NCBI GenBank assembly: GCA_040005555.1
Contig: JBDTYT010000004.1
Span: 1 to 43,611, forward strand
Direction of reading: 5' to 3'
Source: JBDTYT01 sp040005555
Lineage (GTDB): Bacteria; Actinomycetota; UBA4738; HRBIN12
DNA: 43,611 bases
A program made the translations under genes and the position numbers. Shown in pieces: positions 34,663 to 43,424 of this stretch; within the stretch, counting starts at the first letter, position 1, and each line of letters opens with the position of its first letter. The notes below the pieces were generated by a model. The model saw nothing but the letters and a program-made list of their open reading frames with translations. It made no database searches and had not been told where the DNA came from.

Positions 34663-34771
34663 CTACCTCGAGAGTGGTAGGCCGACATCCTCCGAGTCGG
34701 GTGTCAACGCCGGCCCGGACCCTGCCGATGGATGAGAGCGGCAAGAACTGGACGGGGCTGTTTCCCGTCCA
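34663..34771 (+). ncRNA. Candidate structured RNA: consecutive hairpins
   Basis: In the 278-base gap between the regulator and the glycosyltransferase gene, four stem-loops follow one another: CTACC/GGTAG (34663-34680); GACATCC/GGGTGTC with one G-T pair (34684-34705); TGCCG/CGGCA (34723-34743); and TGGACGGG/CCCGTCCA with a seven-base loop (34749-34771). A fifth, with an 11-bp perfect stem, is listed separately. Each is plausible alone; the run is more than I would expect by chance even at this GC content. It matches no riboswitch class I know. The strand is inferred from the flanking genes. Confidence 0.35.
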
Positions 34772-34811
34772 TCCGGACAGGGGTCCTCCGGGGCTCCTCC
34801 GGAAGGTGATG

Positions 34812-34841
34812 GCGGGGCCGCCTCCCCCTCGGCGGCCCCGC
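34812..34841 (+). terminator. Perfect 11-bp inverted repeat before the 34893 gene
   Basis: GCGGGGCCGCC and GGCGGCCCCGC flank the eight-base loop TCCCCCTC. TTC follows on the plus strand, not a long T run. It is 52 bases before the glycosyltransferase ATG and 38 bases before its candidate -10 box, so it would end read-through from the regulator gene or terminate a small RNA made in the gap. Confidence 0.6.
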
Positions 34842-34879
34842 TTCACGTTCAGGGCCTGCCGAGATCGCCCGAGCCCCGC

Positions 34880-34885
34880 GATAAT
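34880..34885 (+). promoter_or_regulatory. Leaderless -10 box for the 34893 gene
   Basis: GATAAT ends seven bases before the ATG at 34893, with no ribosome-binding site, so the transcript should begin at the start codon. Confidence 0.5.
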
Positions 34886-34892
34886 CGGGCCG

Positions 34893-36125
34893 ATGGCCGC
34901 CGCCAAACACCACATCGGACTCGGCATGATCTTCGCGTGCCTCGCGTCCACCCTCATCTTCGGACTCGCCGTCAAAGCCCCGTGTGCCGATGGCGATTGG
35001 TCCGACGGTCGCCAGAACACGCATTTCTGCTATTCGGACATCGAACCGCTCTTCGCGACCGAGCAGCTCTCCGGCGGCCGCCTCCCCTTCCTCGACCCCT
35101 GCTCGAGCCACCAAGGTGAATGCGACGAGTATCCGGTGCTCACGATGTACACGATGCGCGTCGCGGCGTGGGCCTCCAGCTCCGCCGGCAACGACATCGC
35201 GGGGTTCTTCTACGCGAACGTGACTCTCCTTACGGTGGCCGCGTTCGTCGTCGCCCTCTTGCTCTATCTGCTCGTCGGGCGGCGGGCCTTGTACTTCGCC
35301 CTGGCGCCCACGCTGCTCGTGTACGGCTTCATCAACTGGGACCTCGTGGCGGTGGCGCTCGCGACCGCGGGGACGTTCGCGTACCTGCGGCGGCGAGACG
35401 TCTGGTCAGGCGTGTTCCTGGGACTCGGGGCTGCCGCCAAGCTGTATCCAGCGCTCCTCGTGGTGCCGTTCGTCGCCGGTCGGTTCCACGAGCGCGAGCC
35501 CGACCGCGGGATCCACCTCGCGTGGACCTGCGTCGGGACGTGGCTCGCCGTGAACGCTCCGTTCGCGATCGCGTCGCCGCAGGCGTGGTGGGAGTTCTTC
35601 CGATTCAACTCGGCGCGCTCAGCCGACTGGGACAGCCTCTGGTTCCTCGGGTGCCACCGCATGACCGGCAACCTGTACTGCCTCCACACCCGCGCGATCA
35701 ACATCGCATCGGTGGTTGTCTTCGGCGTTGGAACGTTCGCGGTGTGGCGCTGGAAGCGTCGACACGAGCCGAACTTCGCCCGGTGGACCCTCGGATTCCC
35801 GATCCTCGTCGTGTTCTTGCTGTCGAACAAGGTGTACTCGCCGCAGTACGGGCTATGGCTGCTGCCGTGGTTCGCGCTCACGCTGCCGAACCTGCCGCTC
35901 TTCCTCGCGTTCTCGGCCTCCGACGTCGCCGTGTTCCTGACGCGGTTCTCCTGGTTCGCGCGATACGCGGGCTTCGGCGGACTCCCGATCGGCGCGTTCG
36001 AGATCGCCGTGACGGTTCGTGCGATCGTGCTCGTGGTGTGCGTCGTCGCCTGGGTCCGTCGCCGCGGCACCGTCACCGGGGCCGACCCGCCGATCGAGCC
36101 CATCCCGGCCGAGGTCGCCGCATGA
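34893..36125 (+). CDS. GT87/DUF2029-type membrane glycosyltransferase
   Basis: 410 residues with about nine to ten hydrophobic helices, of the GT-C fold. The first extracytoplasmic loop has the acidic DGDWSDGRQNTHFCYSDIEPLF region (GT-C catalytic-type Asp). The late SNKVYSPQYGLWLLPWFAL segment is characteristic of the DUF2029/GT87 family, which uses polyprenyl-phosphate sugars (often mannose) in actinobacterial glycolipid or glycan assembly. The exact acceptor is unknown. The ATG at 34893 is leaderless behind GATAAT; the frame upstream is not conserved. It overlaps the next gene by ATGA. Confidence 0.8.
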   Translation: MAAAKHHIGLGMIFACLASTLIFGLAVKAPCADGDWSDGRQNTHFCYSDIEPLFATEQLSGGRLPFLDPCSSHQGECDEYPVLTMYTMRVAAWASSSAGNDIAGFFYANVTLLTVAAFVVALLLYLLVGRRALYFALAPTLLVYGFINWDLVAVALATAGTFAYLRRRDVWSGVFLGLGAAAKLYPALLVVPFVAGRFHEREPDRGIHLAWTCVGTWLAVNAPFAIASPQAWWEFFRFNSARSADWDSLWFLGCHRMTGNLYCLHTRAINIASVVVFGVGTFAVWRWKRRHEPNFARWTLGFPILVVFLLSNKVYSPQYGLWLLPWFALTLPNLPLFLAFSASDVAVFLTRFSWFARYAGFGGLPIGAFEIAVTVRAIVLVVCVVAWVRRRGTVTGADPPIEPIPAEVAA

Positions 36126-37333
36126 ACGAGGTCGGTGCGCCCGGAACGGCCCTGGCGTCCGACGGGACGGATCTCCAACGCCGCCGGATCTCGGAAGGGG
36201 TCCGGTACTGCCTGCGCGTGTTCATCGGCGTCCGGCTCGGGCTGTTCGTGCTCGGGCTGCTCGCCATCGCGGTCGTGCCCTCACTGGCGCCGGTTTCCGT
36301 CCCCGGTTGGCCGGCTCACCCCCTGCCGGACCCCGGTTGGCACAACCTCTTCACGGCGTGGGAGCGATTCGACGCCTTGTGGTTCCTGCGGATCGCCGCC
36401 GGGGGGTACCGGGCGAACGATGGCAGCGCGGCGTTCTTCCCGCTGTTCCCGCTCGCGGTCCGAGCGGTCTCGTTCCTCATCGGCGGCCACACGCTCGCCG
36501 CGGGATTCATCGTGTCGAATCTGTCGATCCTGGGGGCGCTCATCGTTGTGTACTTCCTCACGACCTCGGAGCTGTCCGAGGGCGCCGCCAGGACGACAGT
36601 GCTGTTCGTAGCGCTCTTCCCAACCTCGTTCTTCTTCTTCATGCCCTACAGCGAATCCTTGTTCCTACTGCTGGCGGTCACGGCCTTCTGGGCGGCTCGC
36701 AGGGATCGATGGTTCCTCGCCGCCGTGGCCGCGGCGCTCGCGACGGCGACGCGGAGCGTCGGAATCGTGCTCGTGCCGGCGCTCGCGGTGGAGGCCCTGC
36801 ACCAGTGGAGGGAGCGAGGCGTCCGACTCGCCCCGCGTCTGGCGGCGGCGGCCTTCGCCGGCACCGGGATGCTGGCGTACCTCGCGTACTGGGGTGCAAA
36901 GACCGGAGACTGGCTCGCGCCGGTCAACCAACAGGCGAACTGGGAGCGGCACGCGAGCTGGCCGTGGGCCACGCTCCTGCAGGGCACCCGGTTCGCCTTC
37001 CGCTATCTCGGGAACACGAACGGCGGGTACTGGCTCATCGACTGGGTGATCGTCGTACCGATCCTCGCCGTCTCGACGTACGCCCTCTTTCGGCTGCGCC
37101 CCTCGTACGGCGTCTACCTATGGGGAGGGCTGCTCATCCCGCTCTCGTTCATCTTCCAGGACCGCCCCCTCATGTCGATGCCGCGGTTCATCCTCCCCTT
37201 GTTCCCTGCCTTCTGGGGGCTCACCCTGGCGGCCGAGCGGCTCCGCATCCCCCGGAGCGCCGTGGTCGCGGTGGGGGCTGCCGGGCTAGGGTTGCTCGTG
37301 GTGCTGTCGGTCAACTGGTACTACATCTTCTGA
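36122..37333 (+). CDS. PIG-V-like membrane mannosyltransferase (GT-C)
   Basis: 403 residues with about ten membrane helices. It has the pattern of the GPI-mannosyltransferase II (PIG-V) superfamily: FDALWFLRIAAGGY and AFFPLFPLAVR in the first outer loop, then PYSESLFLLLAVTAFWAARR, and a late MSMPRFILPLFPAFWGL. Bacterial members are thought to add mannose from a polyprenyl donor outside the membrane. The ATG at 36122 overlaps the stop of the preceding GT87 gene, so the two are coupled and probably work on the same glycan; that shared role is inference. Confidence 0.82.
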   Translation: MNEVGAPGTALASDGTDLQRRRISEGVRYCLRVFIGVRLGLFVLGLLAIAVVPSLAPVSVPGWPAHPLPDPGWHNLFTAWERFDALWFLRIAAGGYRANDGSAAFFPLFPLAVRAVSFLIGGHTLAAGFIVSNLSILGALIVVYFLTTSELSEGAARTTVLFVALFPTSFFFFMPYSESLFLLLAVTAFWAARRDRWFLAAVAAALATATRSVGIVLVPALAVEALHQWRERGVRLAPRLAAAAFAGTGMLAYLAYWGAKTGDWLAPVNQQANWERHASWPWATLLQGTRFAFRYLGNTNGGYWLIDWVIVVPILAVSTYALFRLRPSYGVYLWGGLLIPLSFIFQDRPLMSMPRFILPLFPAFWGLTLAAERLRIPRSAVVAVGAAGLGLLVVLSVNWYYIF

Positions 37334-37402
37334 GGGGTCGGTGCCGACATATAGGATGGGCGCTGCGATCCGCAGCACGGCATCCACCAGAGGGAGCGAC
37401 GG

Positions 37403-38041
37403 GTGACGATCAAGGTAGCCATCGCCGACGACCACTCATTGGTCCGACAGGGGCTGCGCCGGTACCTCGACATGGCCGAGGGCATCGAGGTCGTCGGCGA
37501 GGCCTCCAACGGGAAGGAGCTGCTTGAGCTCATCGCGGCCACCAACCCCGAGATCGCTCTCGTCGACATCCGGATGCCCGAGATGGACGGGCTGGAAGCC
37601 GCCCGCCAGATCAGGGACAACCATCCCGGCGTCGGCGTCATCATGCTGACCGCGTACGACGACCGGCAGTTCGTGGTCGAGGCGGTGCGCAGCGGCGCAC
37701 GCGGATACGTGCTGAAGGCACGCGACGCGGAGCACCTCATCCAGACCGTTCGCCTCGTGGCGGGTGGCAACATGGTGATCGACCCGCAGCTGGTCGTGGC
37801 GCTGGCCGAGGAGCTTTCAACCGCGAAGGAGCGCGACCGCAGGGCTGAGACCCTAACGGCGCGAGAGATCGAGGTGCTGCAGCTCTTGGCCTTCGGGCAC
37901 ACGAACCGAGATATCGCCGAGCGTCTCTACATCTCGCCGGATACCGTCAAGACGCATCTCGAGCACATCTTCGAGAAGCTCGGCGCATCCGACCGGACCG
38001 CAGCGGTCGCCGAGGCGCTGCGACGCCGCCTCATCGAGTAG
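37403..38041 (+). CDS. NarL/FixJ-family response regulator
   Basis: 212 residues: a receiver with ADDHSLVRQGL and the phospho-acceptor D55 in ALVDIRMPEMDG, the switch Thr in MLTAYDD, Lys in YVLKARD, and a C-terminal LuxR HTH (LTAREIEVLQLLAFGHTNRDIAERL with the recognition helix SPDTVKTHLEHIFEKLGA). Close in form to LiaR/DevR-type regulators. The GTG at 37403 has a GGGAG site. The kinase gene 113 bases downstream is the probable partner. Confidence 0.94.
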   Translation: MTIKVAIADDHSLVRQGLRRYLDMAEGIEVVGEASNGKELLELIAATNPEIALVDIRMPEMDGLEAARQIRDNHPGVGVIMLTAYDDRQFVVEAVRSGARGYVLKARDAEHLIQTVRLVAGGNMVIDPQLVVALAEELSTAKERDRRAETLTAREIEVLQLLAFGHTNRDIAERLYISPDTVKTHLEHIFEKLGASDRTAAVAEALRRRLIE

Positions 38042-38154
38042 CCCAAGCCGGCTACCTGCTGCTCCTCCTTCCGGCCTAGGTCGGCACGGCCTCCTCATGC
38101 CCCAAGCAGGTGATGGAGTCGTCGGCCCGCCTGGGTCATCATCAAGGGGTCCAG

Positions 38155-40272
38155 ATGTCGACCCCACCCCTCAGCACGCGCGCACGCTTCGTGACGGCCT
38201 TGCTGTTCTTGGTTGCCGCCGGCGTGGTCGCCGCGTACACGCTGACTCCCGACAGCCTTCGGGCGACGAAAGGGCTCTCGAGCGGCGTCGTCACCGGTGC
38301 GTGCGTGCTGGCGTCGCTCGTCATCCTCGCCCAGGTCCGCCGGCCGGACGCGTGGAAGAGCGCGCCCTGGATCGGTCTCGCGGTGCTCGGGCTCGCTGCG
38401 ATCGGCGGGCTGTTCATGTCCGTCGATATCAGCGGACATCCGAAGGGTCGCTCGATCACGTACGACGTGAGCTTCCTCATCGTGTCGCTCGTGTTCCTCG
38501 CGCCGGCCGGCATCGAGTACCGCGACCACCTACCGAAGGAAGATCGCCGAGAGATCGTCGCGGACGTCGCCCTCATCTCCGCAGCGTTCGGCACGGCGCT
38601 CTACCTGTTCCTTCGCCCCGCGGACCCGGATATCGCAACCGTCGTGTCGTCGGCCGTGTTCGCCCTCATCGTGGCGACGGCGTGCTCCGCGTACGGAGCG
38701 CTCGCGCTGTGGGTGCCCTCCCCCGGGCACCTCGGTCTGTTCGCGGGCATGGTGGCCCTCGCATCGTCCGCGCTGACCTTCGGGGTGCAGTGGTTGAGCG
38801 GCACCTACCGGCCGGGCCAGGCGTCGATCGACCTCCCGATCGCGCTCGGAGCGTTGTTCCTCGCGCTCCTGCTCACCCTCGTGCCGAGGCGACCGGCAGG
38901 CAGGCAACCCGCGCGCCCGGCGAGGTACGGCCGGCCATTCCTCACCACCTTGTCGGTCACCGCCGCATGCGGCGCGCTCGGCCTGGTCGCGAGCCTGGAG
39001 TTCGACCACAGGATCGATCGCGTGCAGGCGTCCGCGCTCATCGCGTTGCTCGCGGTGGCGGTGGCGGTGCGCATCTTGGTAAACCAACTCCGAGGCTCGG
39101 GGGCGACCCGCGCCGCGCAGGAGGCACTCGATCAAAAAGAGGTCGCGCTCCGCGAGACCGACAAGGCGCTCGCGCGGCTCCAGCGTGCGAACGACACCCT
39201 GCGCGACTCCGAGGAGCACCTCAGGACCGTGTTCGAGTCCGCCGTGGACGGCATCGTCGAGCTCAACGACCGCGACGTGATCGTACGAGCCAACGAAGCG
39301 TTCTGCGCGATGCTCGAACTGCCTCAGAGCCTGGTCGAGAACCAACCGTGGACGGCGCTCGCTGCCTCCATCGAGGCCGACGACTCGTTCGCGACGCTGC
39401 CGAGCACCGGCCAGGGCACGCTTCGGCGCGAGGGCCATGCGATCTACCTGGAATCGCGCGTGTCTGACATCCCCAGCGAGCCGCCGAGGCGGCTGTTGCT
39501 CGTGCGCGACGTCACCGCGGCCCGTGTGGCGGACCAAACCATCCGCTCGCTCTTCAAGTTCCTCCAGGACCGGGACGAGGATCGCACACGGATCATGCGG
39601 CGGACGAACGCCGCCATCGAGAGCGAGCGCAACCGCATCGCCCGCGACCTCCATGACGGTCCCGTTCAGGGTGTGTCGGCGGCTTCGTTGTCGCTCGAGG
39701 CCGTGCTGCTGATGCTGAAGGCCGGCGACGTCGACGAGGGCACCGAGGTGCTCTCGAAGGTGCGACGCGAGCTCTCCGAGGAGGCAGACAACCTCCGCAG
39801 GCTGATGTCGGGCCTGCGCCCACCGCTCCTGGAGGAGCGAGGTCTCATCCCCGCGCTTCGAGAGAACCTGGCGAAGTACGAGCGGGACAACGACGTGAAG
39901 ACGGAATTCGTCGGCAACTCGATGTCGGAGATCCCGCAGGATCTCGAGACGCTCTCATACCGCATCGTCCAGGAGGCGCTCTCGAACTCCACCAAGCACG
40001 CGAAGGCGACACTCGTGAACGTGGTGGTCGAGGCGGTCGGTGGGCAGCTCCGGATCGAGGTGGCCGACGACGGTGTCGGCTTCGACGCGGGGCAGGCGCG
40101 CGAGTTCCTGAGGATGGGCCGCGTGGGGCTCGCGTCGATGCGCGAGCGCGTCGAGCTGGCGAACGGCACGTTCATGGTGCACTCGACCCCCGGTAAGGGG
40201 ACCACCGTCCTCGCCACGCTGCCCCTCGAAGCCGTGCCGGCGTTGCGCGAGCTCGCTGTCAACGAGGCCTGA
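38155..40272 (+). CDS. Membrane PAS-domain sensor histidine kinase (HisKA_3)
   Basis: 705 residues. The first ~325 contain about nine hydrophobic helices resembling an integral-membrane sensor module of uncertain type. A short coiled coil (about 330-365), a PAS domain (about 365-475, ESAVDGIVELNDRDVIVRANEAF) and a HisKA_3 helix with H500 in IARDLHDGPVQG follow. The HATPase domain has EALSNSTKHA, VADDGVGFD and GLASMRERVELANG. The start is the ATG at 38155, with AAGGGG five bases upstream; in-frame starts at 38110 and 38113 have weaker sites. It is paired with the regulator at 37403 and converges on the PBP gene. Confidence 0.9.
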   Translation: MSTPPLSTRARFVTALLFLVAAGVVAAYTLTPDSLRATKGLSSGVVTGACVLASLVILAQVRRPDAWKSAPWIGLAVLGLAAIGGLFMSVDISGHPKGRSITYDVSFLIVSLVFLAPAGIEYRDHLPKEDRREIVADVALISAAFGTALYLFLRPADPDIATVVSSAVFALIVATACSAYGALALWVPSPGHLGLFAGMVALASSALTFGVQWLSGTYRPGQASIDLPIALGALFLALLLTLVPRRPAGRQPARPARYGRPFLTTLSVTAACGALGLVASLEFDHRIDRVQASALIALLAVAVAVRILVNQLRGSGATRAAQEALDQKEVALRETDKALARLQRANDTLRDSEEHLRTVFESAVDGIVELNDRDVIVRANEAFCAMLELPQSLVENQPWTALAASIEADDSFATLPSTGQGTLRREGHAIYLESRVSDIPSEPPRRLLLVRDVTAARVADQTIRSLFKFLQDRDEDRTRIMRRTNAAIESERNRIARDLHDGPVQGVSAASLSLEAVLLMLKAGDVDEGTEVLSKVRRELSEEADNLRRLMSGLRPPLLEERGLIPALRENLAKYERDNDVKTEFVGNSMSEIPQDLETLSYRIVQEALSNSTKHAKATLVNVVVEAVGGQLRIEVADDGVGFDAGQAREFLRMGRVGLASMRERVELANGTFMVHSTPGKGTTVLATLPLEAVPALRELAVNEA

Positions 40273-40281
40273 GCGACTCCA

Positions 40282-42525
40282 TCACCAGCGCAGGGAGGCG
40301 AACGACGCGAGCCACCGGATCTCCGGCCGCACAGCGGGCGTGGGCGAGAGCGTGGGAGACGGTGACGGGCTCGGCGAGGGCGACGGGCTCGGCGACGGCG
40401 ATGGGCTGGGGCTGGGGCTCGGGCTCGGCGAAGGGGATGGAGAAGGCGACGGTGTCTCGGTCGGGCTCGGCTTCGGGGGCTTCACCGTGGGCGAGATACT
40501 CGGCGCAGGGGCAGGTGGGGGGGTCGGAGGGCCGGCCGTGTAACCCTGCAGCGAGGGTTGGTGGAAATCGAGCACCGGCTTGCCTGCCAAGGCCTCGGTC
40601 ATGAAGTCGTGCCAGATGAGCGCCGGGATCGTTCCGCCGAACACCGCCGGATAGCCCTCGATGTTCGTCATCGACACCTGGCCCTGGGGGTAGCCCACCC
40701 ACACGCAGGTCGTGAGCTGCGGCGTGTATCCGCAGAACCAGGCATCCACGTAGTTCTGCGTGGTACCGGTCTTGCCGGCCACCGGACGATCGGACAGCCG
40801 GGCGTTCGTACCCGTCCCTCCGATCACCACGGTTTGCAAGGCCGACGTCACGAGGTCGGCGTCGTTCGTGTCGAGGACCTGCTTGCCGCGAGTGTTGATC
40901 GAATCGAGCACGCCGCCCGTTGCGTCTGTGACCTGGGCGAGCGGGGTCGCCTTGTGCCGCCAGCCGCGCGCTGCGAGCGTCGCGTACGCGTCGGTCATGT
41001 CGAGCGGGGTGACCTCCTGCGTGCCGAGCGTGATCGAGCACACCGGCTGAAGGGGCGTCTCGATGCCCATGCGGTGCGCGACGTCCACCACGGCGTCGGG
41101 GCCCACGACGGTGACGACCTGCGCGAACACGGTGTTCACGGAGTGCTCGGTGGCCTGCTCGAGGGTGAACGTCCCGGACTCCGAGTCGCTCGCGTTCGAC
41201 AGCTGCCACGGCGCGCCGTTCGTCAAGCAACGTGGATCGGGGATCGTGATCTGGCTCGGCCCGTTCCAGCGGGAGTTGAGCGAGATGCGGGCCTCCATCG
41301 CGGCGGTGAGCGTGAAGGCCTTGAACGCCGATCCCGCTTGCCGCCCGGTCCCACCGTCGCCAGTCGCGAGGTTCACTTCCGACTTCTGGAAGTTGTTCCC
41401 CCCCACCATCGCGAGCACCCCACCGGTCCGAGGGTCGATCGCAACGAGCGCGGCCGACGGATCACCCGGCGTCGAGAGATGTGCCTTCACGGCTTGCTCG
41501 GCGGCCTGCTGGAGCTTCTGGTCGAGCGTCGTCGTGACCTGCAAACCGCCCCCGAACACCTTCGCCTCGCCGTACTTCGCGATGAGGTCCCGCTTCGTGT
41601 AGTCCAGGAAGTACCCGAGCTTCGGCGGGAACTGCGCCTGGACATCTGAGGGCGTCGTCTTGACGGGCTTGGCCTTCAGCTGCTCGGCCCGGGCAGCGTC
41701 GAGGCTGCCTGTCGCCACCATCCGGTCGAGCGCGAAGTTGCGGCGCACCTGCGAGTCGGCCGGATTCGCGATCGGGTCGAACGCGCCAGGGTTCGTGATC
41801 GCTCCGGCAAGGGTCGCCGACTCGAGCGGCGTGAGGTCCTTCGCGTCCTTGCTCCAATACGTCTGCGCTGCAGCCTGCACGCCGTACGCGCCATGCCCGA
41901 AGTAGATCGTGTTGAGGTACTTCGCCAAGATCTGGTCCTTCGAGTACGTCTGCTCGAGCTTCACCGACAGGAGGGCCTCGCGGATCTTCTGCCCGAACGT
42001 GCGGGGCGGGACGACGTACGTGGTCACGTTGGTGTCGGGATCGGTGATGTAGTGACCGGCGTACACGTTCTTCACGAGCTGCTGCGTGATCGTCGAGCCG
42101 CCTTGCACCACGTGGTGCGACACGAGGTCGTTCCACGCGGCCCGCAGGATGCCGACCGGGTCGATGCCGCCGTGCGAGTAGAAGCCCTTGTCTTCGACGG
42201 CGATCACGGCGTTGCGGAGCGTCTTCGGCATGTCCGATAGCGGGATGATCGTGCGGTCGATCGTCGAGTGCAGCGTGGCGATGACGTTGCCGTCCGCGTC
42301 GTAGACGTACGTGGTCTGCAGCGGCGGTGGCGTCGCCGGTAGCTCAAGACGTGCGTACACGTAGAACAGTGCCGCGAAGACCGCGAGGAACCCCACGAGG
42401 GGTACGGCCACGAACACCCACCAGAAGCGACGGAAGAAGCCATCCTGCTTCGTCCGGGTTCTCCGGGGTGCATGTTTGCGGCCTCGCTGGCCACGTTTGG
42501 CTGCGGTGTCGACCGCCAAGACCAC
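40282..42525 (-). CDS. Class A penicillin-binding protein (PBP1-type)
   Basis: 747 residues. A basic cytoplasmic tail (1-33) and one membrane helix (35-57) precede a GT51 glycosyltransferase with the catalytic E111 in AVEDKGFYSHGG and QGGSTITQQLVKN. The transpeptidase has SxxK at S399-K402 (GSAFK), SVN near 461, and KTGTT near 590. The protein polymerises and crosslinks peptidoglycan outside the membrane. The C-terminus carries a Pro-rich linker, 16 Ser-Pro pairs, and a short RPEIRWLASFASLRW end. The GTG at 42525 is the probable start; the exact codon is uncertain. It is next to a DUF5318 gene, as is ponA1 in mycobacteria. Confidence 0.95.
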   Translation of the reverse strand: MVLAVDTAAKRGQRGRKHAPRRTRTKQDGFFRRFWWVFVAVPLVGFLAVFAALFYVYARLELPATPPPLQTTYVYDADGNVIATLHSTIDRTIIPLSDMPKTLRNAVIAVEDKGFYSHGGIDPVGILRAAWNDLVSHHVVQGGSTITQQLVKNVYAGHYITDPDTNVTTYVVPPRTFGQKIREALLSVKLEQTYSKDQILAKYLNTIYFGHGAYGVQAAAQTYWSKDAKDLTPLESATLAGAITNPGAFDPIANPADSQVRRNFALDRMVATGSLDAARAEQLKAKPVKTTPSDVQAQFPPKLGYFLDYTKRDLIAKYGEAKVFGGGLQVTTTLDQKLQQAAEQAVKAHLSTPGDPSAALVAIDPRTGGVLAMVGGNNFQKSEVNLATGDGGTGRQAGSAFKAFTLTAAMEARISLNSRWNGPSQITIPDPRCLTNGAPWQLSNASDSESGTFTLEQATEHSVNTVFAQVVTVVGPDAVVDVAHRMGIETPLQPVCSITLGTQEVTPLDMTDAYATLAARGWRHKATPLAQVTDATGGVLDSINTRGKQVLDTNDADLVTSALQTVVIGGTGTNARLSDRPVAGKTGTTQNYVDAWFCGYTPQLTTCVWVGYPQGQVSMTNIEGYPAVFGGTIPALIWHDFMTEALAGKPVLDFHQPSLQGYTAGPPTPPPAPAPSISPTVKPPKPSPTETPSPSPSPSPSPSPSPSPSPSPSPSPSPSPSPSPTLSPTPAVRPEIRWLASFASLRW
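40354..40452 (-). repeat. Ser-Pro dipeptide repeat in the PBP tail
   Basis: Thirty-three consecutive codons encode P-(S-P)16. Serine codons vary (TCT, TCA, TCG, TCC, AGC) and so do proline codons (CCC, CCG, CCA, CCT), so the DNA is less repetitive than the peptide. The tail would form an extended outer-surface segment after the transpeptidase domain. Confidence 0.85.
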
Positions 42526-42624
42526 TCCATCCTACGAGTGAGCAGCGGATTCCCCGGTACCGACGGGTGCAAACCTGATGGCGTTCCGATGGCGTTCGAC
42601 ACAGGAGCCCGGGGATCAGCCGGG

Positions 42625-43065
42625 TCAGACGGCCCGGGCCACGAAGGCCTCGGACAGGTGGTTCCATTGGCACGTGGTGCACACCTCGACCACGTAGCAC
42701 CAGGATCCGGGTCGATCGGCGGCCATCGACAGACCAACGTCGAGCGGCCACACGCGGCCGTTGTCGTCCTTCAGGCTGTCGCCGAAGACGTACGCCAGGA
42801 GCTTCAACTTGGCCGAGGCGCACACCGGGCAGTCACGGCGGGAGTTCTCGCCCACGTGCTTTGCCGCCCGCATGAGCTCGGGATGGGCGTCGCACACGTC
42901 GGCCCAGGACGTGAGCCCCGAGCGCACCTGTGCGAGGAGCGCGCGCTTCGCCAGCGTGTAGTCCACGGTGGCGAGCAGCGCCCGCCGCCCCTTCGGCTTC
43001 ATCGCTGACCGAGCCATGGTTGAGGCATCGTACAACGAGGCGCCGACTTGAGCGCCTGGGCTCAT
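42625..43065 (-). CDS. DUF5318 family protein (zinc-ribbon-like)
   Basis: Up to 146 residues. The core VDYTLAKRALLAQVRSGL, then DVCDAHPELMRAAKHVG, CPVC, LAYVFGD and VVEVCTTCQWNHL matches the actinobacterial DUF5318 family, which is commonly found next to ponA-type PBP genes (Rv0049/Rv0050 in M. tuberculosis). Two CxxC pairs suggest a metal site. The function is unknown. The ATG at 43065 overlaps the upstream stop (ATGA), but homology starts later and an ATG at 43017, behind a TACGAT box, is a good alternative. Confidence 0.85.
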   Translation of the reverse strand: MSPGAQVGASLYDASTMARSAMKPKGRRALLATVDYTLAKRALLAQVRSGLTSWADVCDAHPELMRAAKHVGENSRRDCPVCASAKLKLLAYVFGDSLKDDNGRVWPLDVGLSMAADRPGSWCYVVEVCTTCQWNHLSEAFVARAV

Positions 43066-43424
43066 CCCGTGTCGACCACCGCCCGGGCCGACGCCTGGAC
43101 CACGCGATCGTCGGCGAACAGGAGCAGCGGGCCCACGGGCACAACCACGTCGACGGTAGCCTCGAGAGCCCCCTCCTCACAATCGCACCCGACGAGCTCC
43201 CCAGCGTTGCGCGCCGCATACTCGGCCGCGACATCCTCGGGCGCTCGATCTGTCGCGAGGGCAAGCTCCTGCGCGGCCGCAAGCGATGCAGCGTCCGCAG
43301 CTGTTTGCGCCCTCGAAGCCGCGACGAACACCCGCGCCAGATCCGCCGCTCCCGATCCGAGGATCACCATCGCCGCGACGATGACGGCAACGATCACCGA
43401 CACCGACCCATCCTGGTCGTTCAT
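43062..43424 (-). CDS. TadE-like secreted pseudopilin / helicase-neighbourhood TadE-like protein
   Basis: 120 residues: a short N-terminus (MNDQDGSVSV), one membrane helix (about 9-30) and the sequence ARVFVAASRAQTAADAASLAAAQELA typical of TadE/TadG-like proteins, followed by a small outer domain with a Cys pair (GCDC). Such proteins belong to Flp/tad pilus gene clusters of actinobacteria. The ATG at 43424 has an AGGAG site at five bases and shares ATGA with the stop of the upstream gene. Confidence 0.82.
   Translation of the reverse strand: MNDQDGSVSVIVAVIVAAMVILGSGAADLARVFVAASRAQTAADAASLAAAQELALATDRAPEDVAAEYAARNAGELVGCDCEEGALEATVDVVVPVGPLLLFADDRVVQASARAVVDTG

Noticed and set aside
34663..34841. 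Fluoride riboswitch or 6C RNA
   Set aside because: GGTGATGG near 34806 resembles the start of the fluoride motif, but the AAC/GC and GCTGATGA elements are missing. The C-rich loop of the last hairpin is single, not the paired C6 loops of 6C RNA.
35120..36121. Longer first part of the PIG-V-like protein (737 codons)
   Set aside because: This part is the GT87 gene in another frame; the real start is the ATG at 36122, which overlaps the GT87 stop.
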